The notes: generated by a model not told the origin, from the sequence alone. A DNA stretch of 64,000 nucleotides from Mesorhizobium sp. (GCA_004020875.1 SAPZ01000012.1:62001-126000); one strand, 5' to 3'. Positions 25,186 through 35,039 are shown, counted from the stretch's first letter. Program-made: numbers and translations.

Positions 25186-25237
25186 AGGTGCGCCGAGATT
25201 CAAGTCAGGCCGAGCTCACTTGAATATCGGTGCACCT
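25186..25237. repeat. stop-codon-associated palindromic repeat, mini copy
   Basis: Arms 25186-25205 and 25218-25237 pair at 18 of 20 positions around CAGGCCGAGCTC. The sequence equals the two outer ends of the elements at 5214 and 55430 joined without the middle. It touches the mtgA stop codon. Confidence 0.72.
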
Positions 25238-25943
25238 AATCAAGACAACCGACATAGGCGCCGGACCGGCTCGCACGGCGCTCGATCAAGCTCGCAAGAC
25301 GTCTCAGTCCCGGCCCCGGCTTGGCCGGATTGCGCGCGATCGGGTTGGGCAGGCTGACGGCCAGCAGCGCCGCCTGCCTGCGCGACAACTGCTTGGCCGA
25401 CACGCCGAAATGATGCCGGGCGGCGGCCTCGATGCCGTAGATGCCCGGCCCCCATTCGGCGATGTTGAGATAGATCTCCATGATCCGCCGCTTCGACATC
25501 ACCGCATCGAAATAGACGGCTAATGGCAGCTCGACGACCTTGCGCACGCTGCCAAGCGGCCGCGACCACAGGAAAAGGTTCTTCACCGTCTGCATGGTGA
25601 TGGTGGAGGCGCCGCGCGTCGCCTCGCCGGCCAGCGCGTCATCGACCACGCCGCGCAATTCGCCGAGATCGACGCCGCGATGGAAGCAGAACTGCCCGTC
25701 CTCCGACATGATCACCGAGTGAGCCAGCACCGGCGCCACGTCATCGATCGACACCCAGCGCCGGTCGTAGCCGGAAAAGGTCACGAGGTCCTTCAGCATC
25801 AGGGTTGATATCGGATGCACGAAGGACGGCAGATAGAGGAAGGTGAACACGGCCGGAATGGCCGCAAGCACCAGCGCGACGACCAGGCAGCGCCGGGCGA
25901 TGCGCCTCACACTGGCGCGGTTCAGGCGCCGCCGTCGCGCCAT
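25236..25943 (-). CDS. mtgA: monofunctional biosynthetic peptidoglycan transglycosylase
   Basis: Polymerises lipid II into glycan strands at the inner membrane. The 235-residue protein has an Arg-rich N-terminus, one membrane helix (about 18-38) and a GT51 domain. The catalytic Glu81 lies in [20 protein letters not shown] and [15 protein letters not shown] are typical. ATG 25943 gives the family length and has AAGGG upstream; longer reading to 26018 or TTG 26042 is possible. It diverges from the polyprenyl synthase gene, which makes a precursor of the lipid carrier pathway. Confidence 0.92.
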   Translation of the reverse strand: MARRRRLNRASVRRIARRCLVVALVLAAIPAVFTFLYLPSFVHPISTLMLKDLVTFSGYDRRWVSIDDVAPVLAHSVIMSEDGQFCFHRGVDLGELRGVVDDALAGEATRGASTITMQTVKNLFLWSRPLGSVRKVVELPLAVYFDAVMSKRRIMEIYLNIAEWGPGIYGIEAAARHHFGVSAKQLSRRQAALLAVSLPNPIARNPAKPGPGLRRLASLIERRASRSGAYVGCLD

Positions 25944-26071
25944 GTCCAGCCCTTCGCTTCCATGTTCGACGATCGGTTCCGTCAAGCCGTCCCACCCGTG
26001 CCTCGCCCTCTCCGGCATAAAGGCGCGCGCCAGCTTGCGCAATGTCTGAGTGTCGGCTACCGGTCCCGGCC

Positions 26072-26989
26072 ATGAGCAAAGACGACCAGATCGCCTTCGA
26101 AACCGCGCTTTTCATGCGCGCCGCCGCCGTCGAGACCGAGCTGCGCCGGATCCTCGACGCACGTCCGCTCACCAGTGAGATCGCGCGGCCCGGGCGTTTG
26201 ATGGCGGCCATGCGCCATGGTGTGCTCAACGGCGGCAAGCGGCTGCGGCCCTTTCTGGTCATGGAAAGCGCCGCGCTGTTTTCAGCCGACAATGACGCCG
26301 CGCTGCGCGTCGCCGCGGCGCTGGAATGCGTGCATTGCTATTCGCTGATCCATGACGACCTGCCATCAATGGACAATGACGACCTGCGTCGCGGCCAGCC
26401 AACGGTGCACAAGGCCTTCGACGAGGCCACCGCCATCCTCGCCGGCGACGCGCTGCTGACCTTGGCTTTCGACATCATCGCCGACGAGGCGACGGCCCTG
26501 CCTGCCGACTGTAGGGTGGCGCTCGTGCTGGCGCTTGCGCGCGCGGGCGGCGCCGGCGGCATGGTCGGCGGCCAGATGCTCGATCTGGAAGCCGAGCGCA
26601 ACCGGCCGGACGAGGCAGGGATCATCACGTTGCAGGCGATGAAAACCGGCGCGCTGATCCGCTTCGCCTGCGAGGCGGGCGCGATCGTCGCCGGCGCGCC
26701 GACCGTCGAGCGCGAGCGGCTGGCCGAGTTCGGCTCGGCGGTCGGCCTTGCCTTCCAGCTCGCCGACGACCTGCTCGACCTGACCGCGGACGCCAAGCAG
26801 ATGGGAAAGGCGACGAATAAGGACGCTGCCGCCGGCAAAGCGACGCTTGCTTCGCTGCACGGACCCGACTGGGCGCGCGGCCAGCTCCACGGCCTGATCG
26901 ACCAGGCGCATGCGCTGCTCGAGCCCTATGGCGAGCGGGCAGGGTTGCTCAAGGAGGCTGCCACTTTTGTCGCCACCCGCAACAGCTGA
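26072..26989 (+). CDS. ispA: polyprenyl synthetase (farnesyl/geranylgeranyl diphosphate synthase)
   Basis: Head-to-tail condensation of isopentenyl diphosphate with allylic diphosphates. The 305-residue protein has the first Asp-rich motif DDLPSMD at 95-101 and the second DDLLD near 232, plus GGKRLRP. Length and [11 protein letters not shown] fit the IspA-type farnesyl diphosphate synthase of proteobacteria. An in-frame ATG at 26042 would add ten residues. ispG elsewhere in the window feeds the same pathway. Confidence 0.88.
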   Translation: MSKDDQIAFETALFMRAAAVETELRRILDARPLTSEIARPGRLMAAMRHGVLNGGKRLRPFLVMESAALFSADNDAALRVAAALECVHCYSLIHDDLPSMDNDDLRRGQPTVHKAFDEATAILAGDALLTLAFDIIADEATALPADCRVALVLALARAGGAGGMVGGQMLDLEAERNRPDEAGIITLQAMKTGALIRFACEAGAIVAGAPTVERERLAEFGSAVGLAFQLADDLLDLTADAKQMGKATNKDAAAGKATLASLHGPDWARGQLHGLIDQAHALLEPYGERAGLLKEAATFVATRNS

Positions 26990-27145
26990 CGACAGGCTAT
27001 CGGACGCCTGAAGATCCCTTTCCGCCATAGCGTCGGCCTCAACGAGGCCGCGTACAATCCACCGGCTCTGACCAACGCCAGCCTCCGCCGCCGTCCACCT
27101 GCGGAACGGGCGGCGGTATGAGTGCGGCGACGCGTCGGGACAACG

Positions 27146-28834
27146 TTATCTCTGCACGTTTGCGACACGCGGATCCGGAATGGGCACGGCGGCGATCAGT
27201 TCGCGCGTATAATCCTCGCGCGGTGACGACAGCACCGTGCGGCGCGCCCCGGCCTCGACGATGCGGCCGGCGCGCATGACGGCGACGTCGTGGCTCATGC
27301 GCTCGACCACCGCCATGTCGTGCGAGATGAAGAGATAGGCTAAGCCCAGCGTCTCCTGCAGCTCCAGCATCAGGTCAAGCACGCGAGCGCGCACCGACAC
27401 GTCGAGCGCGGCGACGCTTTCGTCGGCGACGATCAGCTTCGGTTCCAGCGCCAGGGCCCTGGCGATGCAGATCCGCTGGCGCTGGCCGCCGGAAAATTCG
27501 TGCGGATAGCGCGAGGCGTGATCGGCTTCGAGCCCCACGCGCGCAAGAAGCGAGGCCACGCGGTCGCGCCGCTCGTCCCTGGTGCCGATGCCGTGAATGA
27601 CAAGCGGCTCGGCGATGGCGGCGCCCACCGTCATGCGCGGGTCGAGCGAGGCGTAGGGATCCTGGAAGATCATCTGCGCGGCGCGCCGCACCGGCCGCAT
27701 CGCGCTCGCCGAAAGGCCGCGGATGGACGTGCCGCCGAGGATCACCGAGCCGGTGAACGGGACAAGGCCAAGCACGGCCTTGCCGGTGGTGGACTTGCCG
27801 GAGCCGCTTTCGCCGACGAGGCCGAGCGTGCGGCCCGGCCTTATATCGAAGGAGACATCCTGCACCGCAGGCGCCTCCGAGGCGCGGCGGCGGAAGAGGT
27901 TGGAAGAGGCGCCGTAGTCGACGACGAGGTTCTTCACCGAAAGCACGGGCGCTTGCCCGTCTGGTGCGGGCGGCCGGGGAGTGGCCGTGACGCGAGGCGG
28001 CGCGTCGGTTCCGGCGAAGGCGCCAAGGCGCGGCACGGCTGCAAGCAGCTCGCGCGTATAGTCGGCCTGCGGGCGCTCGAAGATGTCGAGCACGGACGCG
28101 GCCTCGACGACCCGTCCCTCGCGCATGACGGCCACTCGGTCGGCCATCTCGGCGACGACGCCCATGTCATGGGTGATGAGGATGATGGCGGTGCCGAATT
28201 CGCGCTTCAGTTCCCGCATCAGCTTCAGGATCTGCGCCTGCACCGTCACGTCGAGCGCCGTCGTCGGCTCGTCGGCCAGAAGCACTTTCGGCCGGCAGGA
28301 CAGCGCCATGGCGATCATCACGCGTTGGCGCATGCCGCCGGAGAGCTCGTGCGGATACTGCTTCATGCGCCGCGCCGGGTCGCTGATATGCACGACATTC
28401 AGCATGTCGCGGGCACGCCGCTCGACGCTTGAACCTTCTGCCCCCTGGTGGGTCCGGATCGCCTCGGTCAGTTGCGCGCCGATCGAGTGAACCGGGTTGA
28501 GCGACGTCATCGGCTCCTGGAAGATCATCGCGATCTCGCCACCGCGCACGTCGCGCATGGCGCGCTCGGGCAGGCGGGGAAGCGACTGACGTTCGAGCCT
28601 GATATCGCCGCCGGCAATGCGCAGCGAGGCGCGCGGCAACAGGCGCATGATCGAAAGCGCCGTCACCGACTTGCCCGAGCCAGACTCGCCGGCAAGGCAG
28701 AGCGTCTCGCCCGGCGCCAGCGCAAAGCTGATGCCGTCGATGACGCGTCTTGCCCCTTGCGGCGTCAGCGCATCCACCGACAGATTGTCGACGGTCAGGA
28801 CAGCATCTCTTCCTCGCCCGGAACCATCCGCCAT
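27146..28834 (-). CDS. oligopeptide-type ABC transporter, fused dual ATP-binding protein
   Basis: A 562-residue protein holding two complete ABC ATPase domains, equivalent to DppD and DppF fused. Each half has GESGSGKS Walker A, an LSGGMRQR or FSGGQRQR signature and a Walker B (VLLADEPTTALD, LIVADESVAALD). It is the last gene of the amiC-amiR-dpp-amidase operon. Its ATG overlaps the amidase stop codon by one base (TGATG), so translation is coupled. It energises the permeases encoded at 31542-33310. Confidence 0.93.
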   Translation of the reverse strand: MADGSGRGRDAVLTVDNLSVDALTPQGARRVIDGISFALAPGETLCLAGESGSGKSVTALSIMRLLPRASLRIAGGDIRLERQSLPRLPERAMRDVRGGEIAMIFQEPMTSLNPVHSIGAQLTEAIRTHQGAEGSSVERRARDMLNVVHISDPARRMKQYPHELSGGMRQRVMIAMALSCRPKVLLADEPTTALDVTVQAQILKLMRELKREFGTAIILITHDMGVVAEMADRVAVMREGRVVEAASVLDIFERPQADYTRELLAAVPRLGAFAGTDAPPRVTATPRPPAPDGQAPVLSVKNLVVDYGASSNLFRRRASEAPAVQDVSFDIRPGRTLGLVGESGSGKSTTGKAVLGLVPFTGSVILGGTSIRGLSASAMRPVRRAAQMIFQDPYASLDPRMTVGAAIAEPLVIHGIGTRDERRDRVASLLARVGLEADHASRYPHEFSGGQRQRICIARALALEPKLIVADESVAALDVSVRARVLDLMLELQETLGLAYLFISHDMAVVERMSHDVAVMRAGRIVEAGARRTVLSSPREDYTRELIAAVPIPDPRVANVQR

Positions 28835-29778
28835 CAATTGAAGACGATCCTTGGGAAGTAGAACGAGACGACCCAGTTCGGCATGTCAACGATCTCGCTG
28901 ATGCGCAGGTCGCCGCAGACCGAGCAGAGCATGTAGGCGTCGACAGGTTTCATCCCGTGGCCTGCGGCAAGCAGGTCGACCATGCGCATGACGCTTTCGC
29001 GCGCCGCGATCATCAGGTCCGGCCCGACGCCGGTGGTGACCTCGTAGCCCGCCTCGTCGAGATGGCGGCTCACCGGTCCCGGCGTGGTGAAGCGCGGGCT
29101 TTCCAGCCGCGCGTCCTTGACCAGCTCGATCGTTGCCTCGACGTCCATGCGGCTCTCGATGGCCGTGCCGCAGACCTCCCCATCCCCTTGGGCGGCGTGG
29201 GTGTCGCCGATCGAGAACAGCGCGCCCTCGACCTCGACCGGGAGGTAGAGCGTGGTGCCGGCGGCAAGGTCACGAATGTCGAGATTGCCGCCGACGCGGC
29301 GCGGCGGCACGACAGAATGCAGGCCGGGTTCGGCAGGTGCCACGCCGATCGTGCCGGCAAAGGGTTTCAGCGGCACGCGTCCGCCCGGGCCAAAGAGCGC
29401 CGGCGCCATCGAGGCGGCATCGTACTTCCAGATATGCAGCGCGGGCTCCTGGAACTGGTCGGCGAGCAGGCCGAAGCCCGGAATGTTGGCGGTCCAGCCG
29501 AGGCCCGACGGCTCGAAATGGCGTAGCGTGATCTTCAGCGCATCGCCCGGCATCGCGCCCTCGACATAGACCGGGCCGCTCACCGGATTGACCTTGCCGA
29601 AATCCATGGTCGAGACATCCGCCACCGTGGAGTTCGCGTCGAACTGTCCGCCGGAGGAATCGAGGCATTCGAAATGGATCGTCGAACCCGGGCTGGCGGT
29701 CAGCGCCGGTTCGAAATCGCGGTTCCAGCCGAAATGGTGGCTGGCGCGATGGATGGTGTAGTCGCACTTCACGCACAT
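28834..29778 (-). CDS. acetamidase/formamidase family protein
   Basis: Hydrolyses short amides to acid and ammonia. The 314-residue FmdA/AmdA-type protein has ASHHFGWN near the N-terminus, GDTHAAQGDGEVCGTAIE in the middle and the CSVCGDLRISEIVD segment at the C-terminus, all typical. It lies between the transporter substrate-binding gene and the ATPase gene, which points to intracellular hydrolysis of the imported substrate. Substrate range (formamide, acetamide or larger) cannot be told. Confidence 0.9.
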   Translation of the reverse strand: MCVKCDYTIHRASHHFGWNRDFEPALTASPGSTIHFECLDSSGGQFDANSTVADVSTMDFGKVNPVSGPVYVEGAMPGDALKITLRHFEPSGLGWTANIPGFGLLADQFQEPALHIWKYDAASMAPALFGPGGRVPLKPFAGTIGVAPAEPGLHSVVPPRRVGGNLDIRDLAAGTTLYLPVEVEGALFSIGDTHAAQGDGEVCGTAIESRMDVEATIELVKDARLESPRFTTPGPVSRHLDEAGYEVTTGVGPDLMIAARESVMRMVDLLAAGHGMKPVDAYMLCSVCGDLRISEIVDMPNWVVSFYFPRIVFN

Positions 29779-29807
29779 GGTTGTTGCTTCTCGTTTGTTC
29801 TTGGCAA

Positions 29808-29869
29808 GCCGCCCTCCCGTTTAGGCGGCGTCATTCAAAAGGCGGCCGGCGGCGGGACGAACGCCCGCC
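29808..29869 (-). promoter_or_regulatory. two hairpins in the dppA-amidase intercistronic gap
   Basis: GGCGGG/CCCGCC at 29851-29856 and 29864-29869 (7-nt loop), and GCCGCC/GGCGGC at 29808-29813 and 29824-29829. They lie in the 109-bp gap after the substrate-binding gene. They could stabilise the upstream message, which encodes the most abundant component of such systems. There is no clear U-tract. Confidence 0.4.
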
Positions 29870-29887
29870 ACCGGGAAATGAAACGAC

Positions 29888-31510
29888 CTATTTGTTCACA
29901 TAGATCGCTTCGTAATCGATGACGCGGGTCGGATCGATGTAGATCTCGTCCGGACCGCCCATGCGCTTGGACTTGGTCACCACGCGGCGTTCGTTGAAGA
30001 CCGGAATCCAGGGCGCGTCATTGGTCTGGATGTCGGTGAAGATCTGTGCCCAGGCCTTGTTGCGCTCCTCGGCCTTGGCCGGCACCGGCATGGCGTCGGC
30101 GGCCTGGCCGCGGGCGTCGATGTCCTTGTTGCAGTACCATGACCAGTTCCAGCCGCCGGCGACCGCGCTGCCGCAGCCGAGGATCGGCCCGTAGAAGTCG
30201 GAGGGATCCGGGAAGTCGGCGATCCAGCCGAGCCCGCCGGACCAGACCATGGGCGCCTGGCCCTGTGTGCCGCCGGCGGCAATCACGTTCGGATTGGCTA
30301 CCGCCTTGATCTCGGCCTTGACGCCGATCGCCGCCAGATCCTGCTGGATCGCTTGTGTGATACGCGGCTGCGGATCGGTGTTGGAAGTATAGATCTGGGT
30401 CGAGAAGCCGTCCTTCAACCCGGCCTCGGCAAGCAGCGCCTTGGCCTTTTCGGGATCGTAGGCATAGCCCTTGTAGTTCTGGTCGTAACCCGGCATCAGC
30501 GGCGGCAACACCTGGTTTGCCGGCGTGGCGCGGCCATTGATGATGCGCACAATGCGGTCCTTGTTGATGGCCATGTTGACGGCCTGCCGCACCTTGGCAT
30601 TGTCAAAAGGCTTTACCTGGGTGTTGAGCGTGACATAGCTCGTTTCGAGCTGCTGGCGGTCGACGATCATGCCCTCGAACTCGGGAGACTTCTTCATCTC
30701 CAGATATTTCGCCGGCGGGATACCGTCGCCGGCGATGTCGACCTCGCCCTTCTGCAGGCGCAGCAGCGCCACCAGCGGCTCCTGGCCAACCTCGACCGTG
30801 AAGGAATCGACATGCGGTCGGTCCTTGACGAAGTAGTCAGGGTTTTTCTGGAAAACGAGGCGCTGGCCGATTGTCCATTCCTTCAGCGTGAAGGCGCCGG
30901 AGCCGACCGGATGCTTACCGAAGTCGCCGCCGGCGGCCTGCACCGCCTCCTTCGGTACGACGGAGGCGAAGTTGAGCGCCAGCACGTTGAGGAAGGTGGC
31001 GTCGGGCTGCGCCAGGGTGAACTTCACCGTATGGTCATCGACGGCGGTGATGCCGTCCATCGTCTCGGCGGTGCCGGCCGTCATCTTGTCGGCGCCCACG
31101 ATCGAGTGGAAGAAGCCAGCGCCCGGGCCTTGCGTCTTCGGGTTGACGGCGCGCTCGATCGACCATTTGACATCCGCCGCCGTCACCGCGCGGCCGTTGG
31201 TGAACTTGACGCCGGGGTGCAGCTTGAAGGTGTAGACCTTGCCATCGTCGGAGACGTCGTAGCTGTCGGCGAGCGACGGCCCCAGTTCCGTCGTGCCCGG
31301 CTTGTAATCGACCAGGCGCGAGAACAGGGCGTTGATCATCGACCAGTTCTGCCAGTCATAGCCGATGGCGGGGTCGAGCGTGGCGATGTCGTCCTTGTAG
31401 GTGACGATGATGTCGCCGCCATTGGTCGGCGTGTCGGCGAAGGCGGCGGGTACCAGGGCCGAACTGGCGAGCAGCGCCGCCAGGCCGATCTTTCTGACGA
31501 ATTTATGCAT
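29888..31510 (-). CDS. ABC transporter substrate-binding protein, peptide/nickel family
   Basis: A 540-residue periplasmic SBP_bac_5 protein (DppA/OppA type) with a signal peptide (about 1-25, ending VPAAFA-DT). Family segments include YDVSDDGKVYTFKLHPGVKF and VRQAVNMAINKDRI. ATG 31510 has GAGGAG upstream. It captures the substrate for the DppBC permease and the fused ATPase. Given the AmiCR and amidase neighbours, the ligand may be an amide or amidated peptide rather than an ordinary peptide. Confidence 0.93.
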   Translation of the reverse strand: MHKFVRKIGLAALLASSALVPAAFADTPTNGGDIIVTYKDDIATLDPAIGYDWQNWSMINALFSRLVDYKPGTTELGPSLADSYDVSDDGKVYTFKLHPGVKFTNGRAVTAADVKWSIERAVNPKTQGPGAGFFHSIVGADKMTAGTAETMDGITAVDDHTVKFTLAQPDATFLNVLALNFASVVPKEAVQAAGGDFGKHPVGSGAFTLKEWTIGQRLVFQKNPDYFVKDRPHVDSFTVEVGQEPLVALLRLQKGEVDIAGDGIPPAKYLEMKKSPEFEGMIVDRQQLETSYVTLNTQVKPFDNAKVRQAVNMAINKDRIVRIINGRATPANQVLPPLMPGYDQNYKGYAYDPEKAKALLAEAGLKDGFSTQIYTSNTDPQPRITQAIQQDLAAIGVKAEIKAVANPNVIAAGGTQGQAPMVWSGGLGWIADFPDPSDFYGPILGCGSAVAGGWNWSWYCNKDIDARGQAADAMPVPAKAEERNKAWAQIFTDIQTNDAPWIPVFNERRVVTKSKRMGGPDEIYIDPTRVIDYEAIYVNK

Positions 31511-31541
31511 GAGTTCACTCCTCTGTTGGTCTTGTTGGTTA

Positions 31542-32459
31542 TTAGCTGCGAATGCGGGGATCGACGAACGGGGCGACGAAGTCGGCGAGCAGGTTGCCGA
31601 GCACGATGGCCAGCGCCGAGACCAATGTGACGCCCATGATGATCGGCACGTCGACCTGCTGGATGGCCTGCCAGGCAAGCTGGCCGATGCCGGGCCAGCC
31701 ATAGACGGCCTCGACCACGACCACGCCGCTCATGAACTGGCCGATGTCGATGCCGACCATGGCGATGATCGGCAACAGCGCGTTGGGCAACGCGTGTCCG
31801 AGCACGACGCGGCGGCCGCTGAGGCCCTTGGCGTGGGCGGTGCGCACATAATCCTGGCGCAGCACCTCGATCATGGCGGAACGCACCATGCGCGCATACC
31901 AGCCGGCGCCAAGCACGCCGAGCGTGAGCGCCGGCAGCACGACATGCCGCGCCGAGCCGAAGCCGGACATCGGGAACCAGCCGAGCGTGGCGGCAAAGAC
32001 ATAGAGAAGCAGCAGTGCCACGACGAATTGCGGCGACGAGACGCCGACGAAGGACAGCATCATGACCGAGCGGTCGACGAAGCCGCCGCGCCGGACCGCC
32101 GCGATGATGCCGAAGGTGAGGCCGAGCGCGACCTCGACGACGATGCCGGCGGCCATGAGGATGAGCGTCGCCGGCAGCCGCGCCAGGATCAGCGGCAGCA
32201 CCTCGGTCTTCTGCGTATAGGAGCGGCCGAGATCGCCATGCAGCAGGTTGCCGACATAGTGCACGAACTGCATGACCAGAGGCTGGTCGAGGCCAAGCTC
32301 ATGCCGGATGGCGGCCACCATCTGCGGCGTCGCGGAGCGCCCGGCGATCAGCACTGCAGGGTCCGCCGGCAGGAAATAGAGCAGAAGGAAGGTGATGGCG
32401 GCCACGCCGAGCAGGATCAGCACGGCCTGGACGAGACGGCGGGCGAGGAAGAAGGCCAT
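31542..32459 (-). CDS. ABC transporter permease, DppB type
   Basis: A 305-residue inner-membrane subunit with six hydrophobic helices, starting MAFFLARRLVQAVLILLGV. The coupling-loop signature (EVLRQDYVRTAHAKGLSGRR) lies in the middle. ATG 32459 is two bases after the stop codon of the DppC gene, so translation is coupled. Confidence 0.93.
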   Translation of the reverse strand: MAFFLARRLVQAVLILLGVAAITFLLLYFLPADPAVLIAGRSATPQMVAAIRHELGLDQPLVMQFVHYVGNLLHGDLGRSYTQKTEVLPLILARLPATLILMAAGIVVEVALGLTFGIIAAVRRGGFVDRSVMMLSFVGVSSPQFVVALLLLYVFAATLGWFPMSGFGSARHVVLPALTLGVLGAGWYARMVRSAMIEVLRQDYVRTAHAKGLSGRRVVLGHALPNALLPIIAMVGIDIGQFMSGVVVVEAVYGWPGIGQLAWQAIQQVDVPIIMGVTLVSALAIVLGNLLADFVAPFVDPRIRS

Positions 32460-32461
32460 CG

Positions 32462-33310
32462 TCACAACCTCCCGCGCTGGGTCGGGTCGAGGATGTCGCG
32501 CAGCGCGTCGCCGATCAGGTTGAAGGACAATGCCGTGGCGAGGATGATCGCGCCGGGGATGAACACCAGCCACGGCGCATCCTGGAAATAGCTCTGGCTC
32601 TCGAAGATGATGTTGCCCCAGGATGGCTGCGGCGGCTGCACGCCGATGCCGAGGAAGGACAGCGTGGCCTCGAGCAGCACGGTGGTGGCGATGCCGAGCG
32701 TGCCCCAGACGATCGCTGTCGGCATCAGGTGGGGAAGGATGTGCAGAAGGATGATGCGACCGTTGCCGGCGCCCAGCGAACGCTCGGCGACGATGAAGTC
32801 GCGTTCCACCAGGCCGCGCGTCTCGGTGTAGACGATGCGGGCGACCTGCACCCAGTTCACCAGGGCGATGACCATCGCGACAATCCACAGGCTGGGTTTC
32901 AGGAGTGCCGCGAGCGCGATGGCGAGCAGCAGCGCTGGAAAGGCCATCATCAGGTCGGTGAAGCGCATCAGCAAATTGCCGACGGCGCCGCGCAGATAGC
33001 CGGCGAGCAGCCCGACGAGCAATCCGATCGCGACGGCGACTCCGTTGGCGACGAGACCGATGATCAGCGACGTGCGGGCCCCGAACAGCACGCGGGCGAA
33101 GAGGTCGCGGCCGAGCGTGTCGGTGCCGAACAGATGGCCGCTGCCAGGCGGCAGTGGCGCGCCTTCGAGCGACAGGCCGTCGGCAAGCTGGTCGTCCGGC
33201 GAGAAATGGGCGATCCATGGCGCGAAGATCGCCGCCAGCAGGACGAGCACGACCACGATCAGCCCGAAGAGGGCGGAAGGCCGTCTTACAAGTTCGCGCA
33301 ATACCCGCAT
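32462..33310 (-). CDS. ABC transporter permease, DppC type
   Basis: A 282-residue inner-membrane partner of the DppB-type permease, with the FGTDTLGRDLFARVLFGART segment and helices typical of DppC. The coupling loop VERDFIVAERSLGAGN is visible. It lies 8 bp after the amiR stop codon on the same strand, so it is part of the AmiCR operon. Confidence 0.93.
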   Translation of the reverse strand: MRVLRELVRRPSALFGLIVVVLVLLAAIFAPWIAHFSPDDQLADGLSLEGAPLPPGSGHLFGTDTLGRDLFARVLFGARTSLIIGLVANGVAVAIGLLVGLLAGYLRGAVGNLLMRFTDLMMAFPALLLAIALAALLKPSLWIVAMVIALVNWVQVARIVYTETRGLVERDFIVAERSLGAGNGRIILLHILPHLMPTAIVWGTLGIATTVLLEATLSFLGIGVQPPQPSWGNIIFESQSYFQDAPWLVFIPGAIILATALSFNLIGDALRDILDPTQRGRL

Positions 33311-33318
33311 GCCAGGGC

Positions 33319-33903
33319 CTACATCGCGCGCGGCACGGGCTCGTGCCCGGCGACTATGGAAGCGGCGACGTGCTCGACGGTGAGCCGGCGCTGCATGGCG
33401 AGACGGCAGAGCGTGCGATAGGCGCCGGTCTCATCGCCGCCTTGCGCAGCCATGATCGAGCGCATCGCGTCGTAGACGATCGGTCTCAGCCGCAGCCGCT
33501 CCTCCAGGCCGGCGATGCGTGCCTTGACGGCGGTGCGCTCATGGTGGGCGTGCGTGGCAAGCACCAGCGCTGGATAGATCGAGGAGGCGGTGACCGGCTT
33601 GGCAATGAGCGCGCCGGCACCCTTTCCCAGCGCCCAGGCGATGCGGCCCGGCGCCTCGGAGCCGAGCAGCGCCACCACCGGAACGGGCGCGGCGTCGCCG
33701 TCCCATGGCAAGAGATCGTCCCACCCCTGGTCGGCGTCGACAAGCACGATGTCGGCCGGCGTTTCGGCGAGATCGAGCGGCTTCCATTGGACATGCGCTG
33801 TCACGCCGAGACGTTCGAGCTGACGCTTCAGGCGCTCGATGTTGTCGTCGGCGCGATGCAGGATCGCGGCGCGCCAGGAAACGAAATTCGGCGTCCGCGT
33901 CAT
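33319..33903 (-). CDS. amiR: AmiR-like ANTAR-domain antiterminator
   Basis: A 194-residue protein, close to Pseudomonas AmiR in length. The N-terminal 120 residues form a degenerate receiver-like domain, followed by a coiled coil and a C-terminal ANTAR RNA-binding domain (RPIVYDAMRSIMAAQGG, then AYRTLCRLAMQRRLTVEHVAASIV). AmiR binds leader RNA to prevent termination when released by AmiC. Its ATG overlaps the amiC stop (ATGA). A terminator hairpin in the amiC leader is the obvious target. Confidence 0.9.
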   Translation of the reverse strand: MTRTPNFVSWRAAILHRADDNIERLKRQLERLGVTAHVQWKPLDLAETPADIVLVDADQGWDDLLPWDGDAAPVPVVALLGSEAPGRIAWALGKGAGALIAKPVTASSIYPALVLATHAHHERTAVKARIAGLEERLRLRPIVYDAMRSIMAAQGGDETGAYRTLCRLAMQRRLTVEHVAASIVAGHEPVPRAM

Positions 33904-35039
33904 TGCACGACCCTCAGATGCGGGACGGGCTGGCTGGCCAGCGTCCCGACAAGATAGGGATCGGCGACGATCGCGCCATGCGAGGCAATGACGTCGAAGC
34001 CGGACTGCTCGTTGATGCGGCCGAGATGGAAAGGCAAAGCCGCATGATTGGTGCGCGGGTCGATTGCGAGGGGTCCGAGCACGGTTTGCCTCGGTCTGGC
34101 GTGCAGGAAGCCGCGCACGCTGGCGGGGTCGTCACGATTGGCCTCGGTGATCGCCTCGGCGCAGAGCTTCACCGCCGCATACGCGCCGGCGAAGAAGCTG
34201 GAGACGCGGCGCCCCGCGCCGAAACGGGCGGCGACGCGCTGCTTGAAGATCCGATTTTCGAGCGACGCCAGGCTTTCGAAATAAGAGGCCGTCGAGAGGT
34301 GGCCGGCGGCCGTGCCCGGCTCGATTTCGCCCAGTTCGCATTCCGTCAGGTCGCAGCTCAGCACCGGGCAGCGTTCCGGCGCGAAGGCAGGATTGCGATC
34401 CGCCAACCGGCGCACGGCAGCCAGGAACGCATAGCTTGAAGGGCCGATCATGTTGTTCAAGATGAAGTCGGGCCGATGCCGCTCCAGATCGGCGATCAGC
34501 AGGCCGACATCGGTCTCCTCGATCGGCAGATAGCGCTCGCCGAGCACCTCGCCGCCCGCGCGCGTGAGAAGCTCGCGCGCGAGCCGGTTCATCTCCCAGC
34601 CCCAGACATAGTTGGCGCCGGCGAGATAGACCCGCTTGCCGTGGCGCGGCAGCATATAGTCGAACAGCGGTATCAGATGCTGGTTGGGGCAGGCGCCGGT
34701 GTAGATGACGTTCTCGTTGGCCTCGAAGCCCTCGTAGGGGCAGATGTACCAGAGCAGCCCGTCATATTTCTCCACGAGCGGGATGACATCCTTGCGCGAC
34801 AGGGAGGTGATGGTGCCGATCACATTGCGGCAGTGATCGTCGCGCAGCATGGAGCGGATCAGGTCGAGGTAGCGCTCCGGCTGGCCGCCCGGATCGCCGA
34901 AGACCGGCTCGACGCGCACGGGACCTCCGGCTTTCTCCAGTTCCTCGATGGCAAATTCGGCGCCGGCGCGGCAGTCGCGGCCGATCGCACCGTAGGGACC
35001 GGTGGTCGAATAGAGGATGCCGACCCTGAACGTCTTCAC
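33900..35039 (-). CDS. amiC: AmiC-like amide-sensing substrate-binding protein
   Basis: A 379-residue type 1 periplasmic-binding fold protein without a signal peptide, as expected for cytoplasmic AmiC. Segments VGILYSTTGPYGAIGRD, GTITSLSRKDVIPLVE and NYVWGWEMNRLARE match the AmiC/UrtA group. The GTG at 35039 is preferred: GAGG lies 5 bp upstream and the protein then starts MKTFRVGILYSTTGP. An ATG at 35102 would add 21 unrelated residues encoded by the leader terminator. In Pseudomonas AmiC binds amides and sequesters AmiR. Confidence 0.9.
   Translation of the reverse strand: MKTFRVGILYSTTGPYGAIGRDCRAGAEFAIEELEKAGGPVRVEPVFGDPGGQPERYLDLIRSMLRDDHCRNVIGTITSLSRKDVIPLVEKYDGLLWYICPYEGFEANENVIYTGACPNQHLIPLFDYMLPRHGKRVYLAGANYVWGWEMNRLARELLTRAGGEVLGERYLPIEETDVGLLIADLERHRPDFILNNMIGPSSYAFLAAVRRLADRNPAFAPERCPVLSCDLTECELGEIEPGTAAGHLSTASYFESLASLENRIFKQRVAARFGAGRRVSSFFAGAYAAVKLCAEAITEANRDDPASVRGFLHARPRQTVLGPLAIDPRTNHAALPFHLGRINEQSGFDVIASHGAIVADPYLVGTLASQPVPHLRVVQ

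Noticed and set aside
27146..28834. Frame error joining dppD and dppF
   Set aside because: The fused frame is continuous with normal codon use and both halves complete; fused dual ATPases are known in this transporter class.
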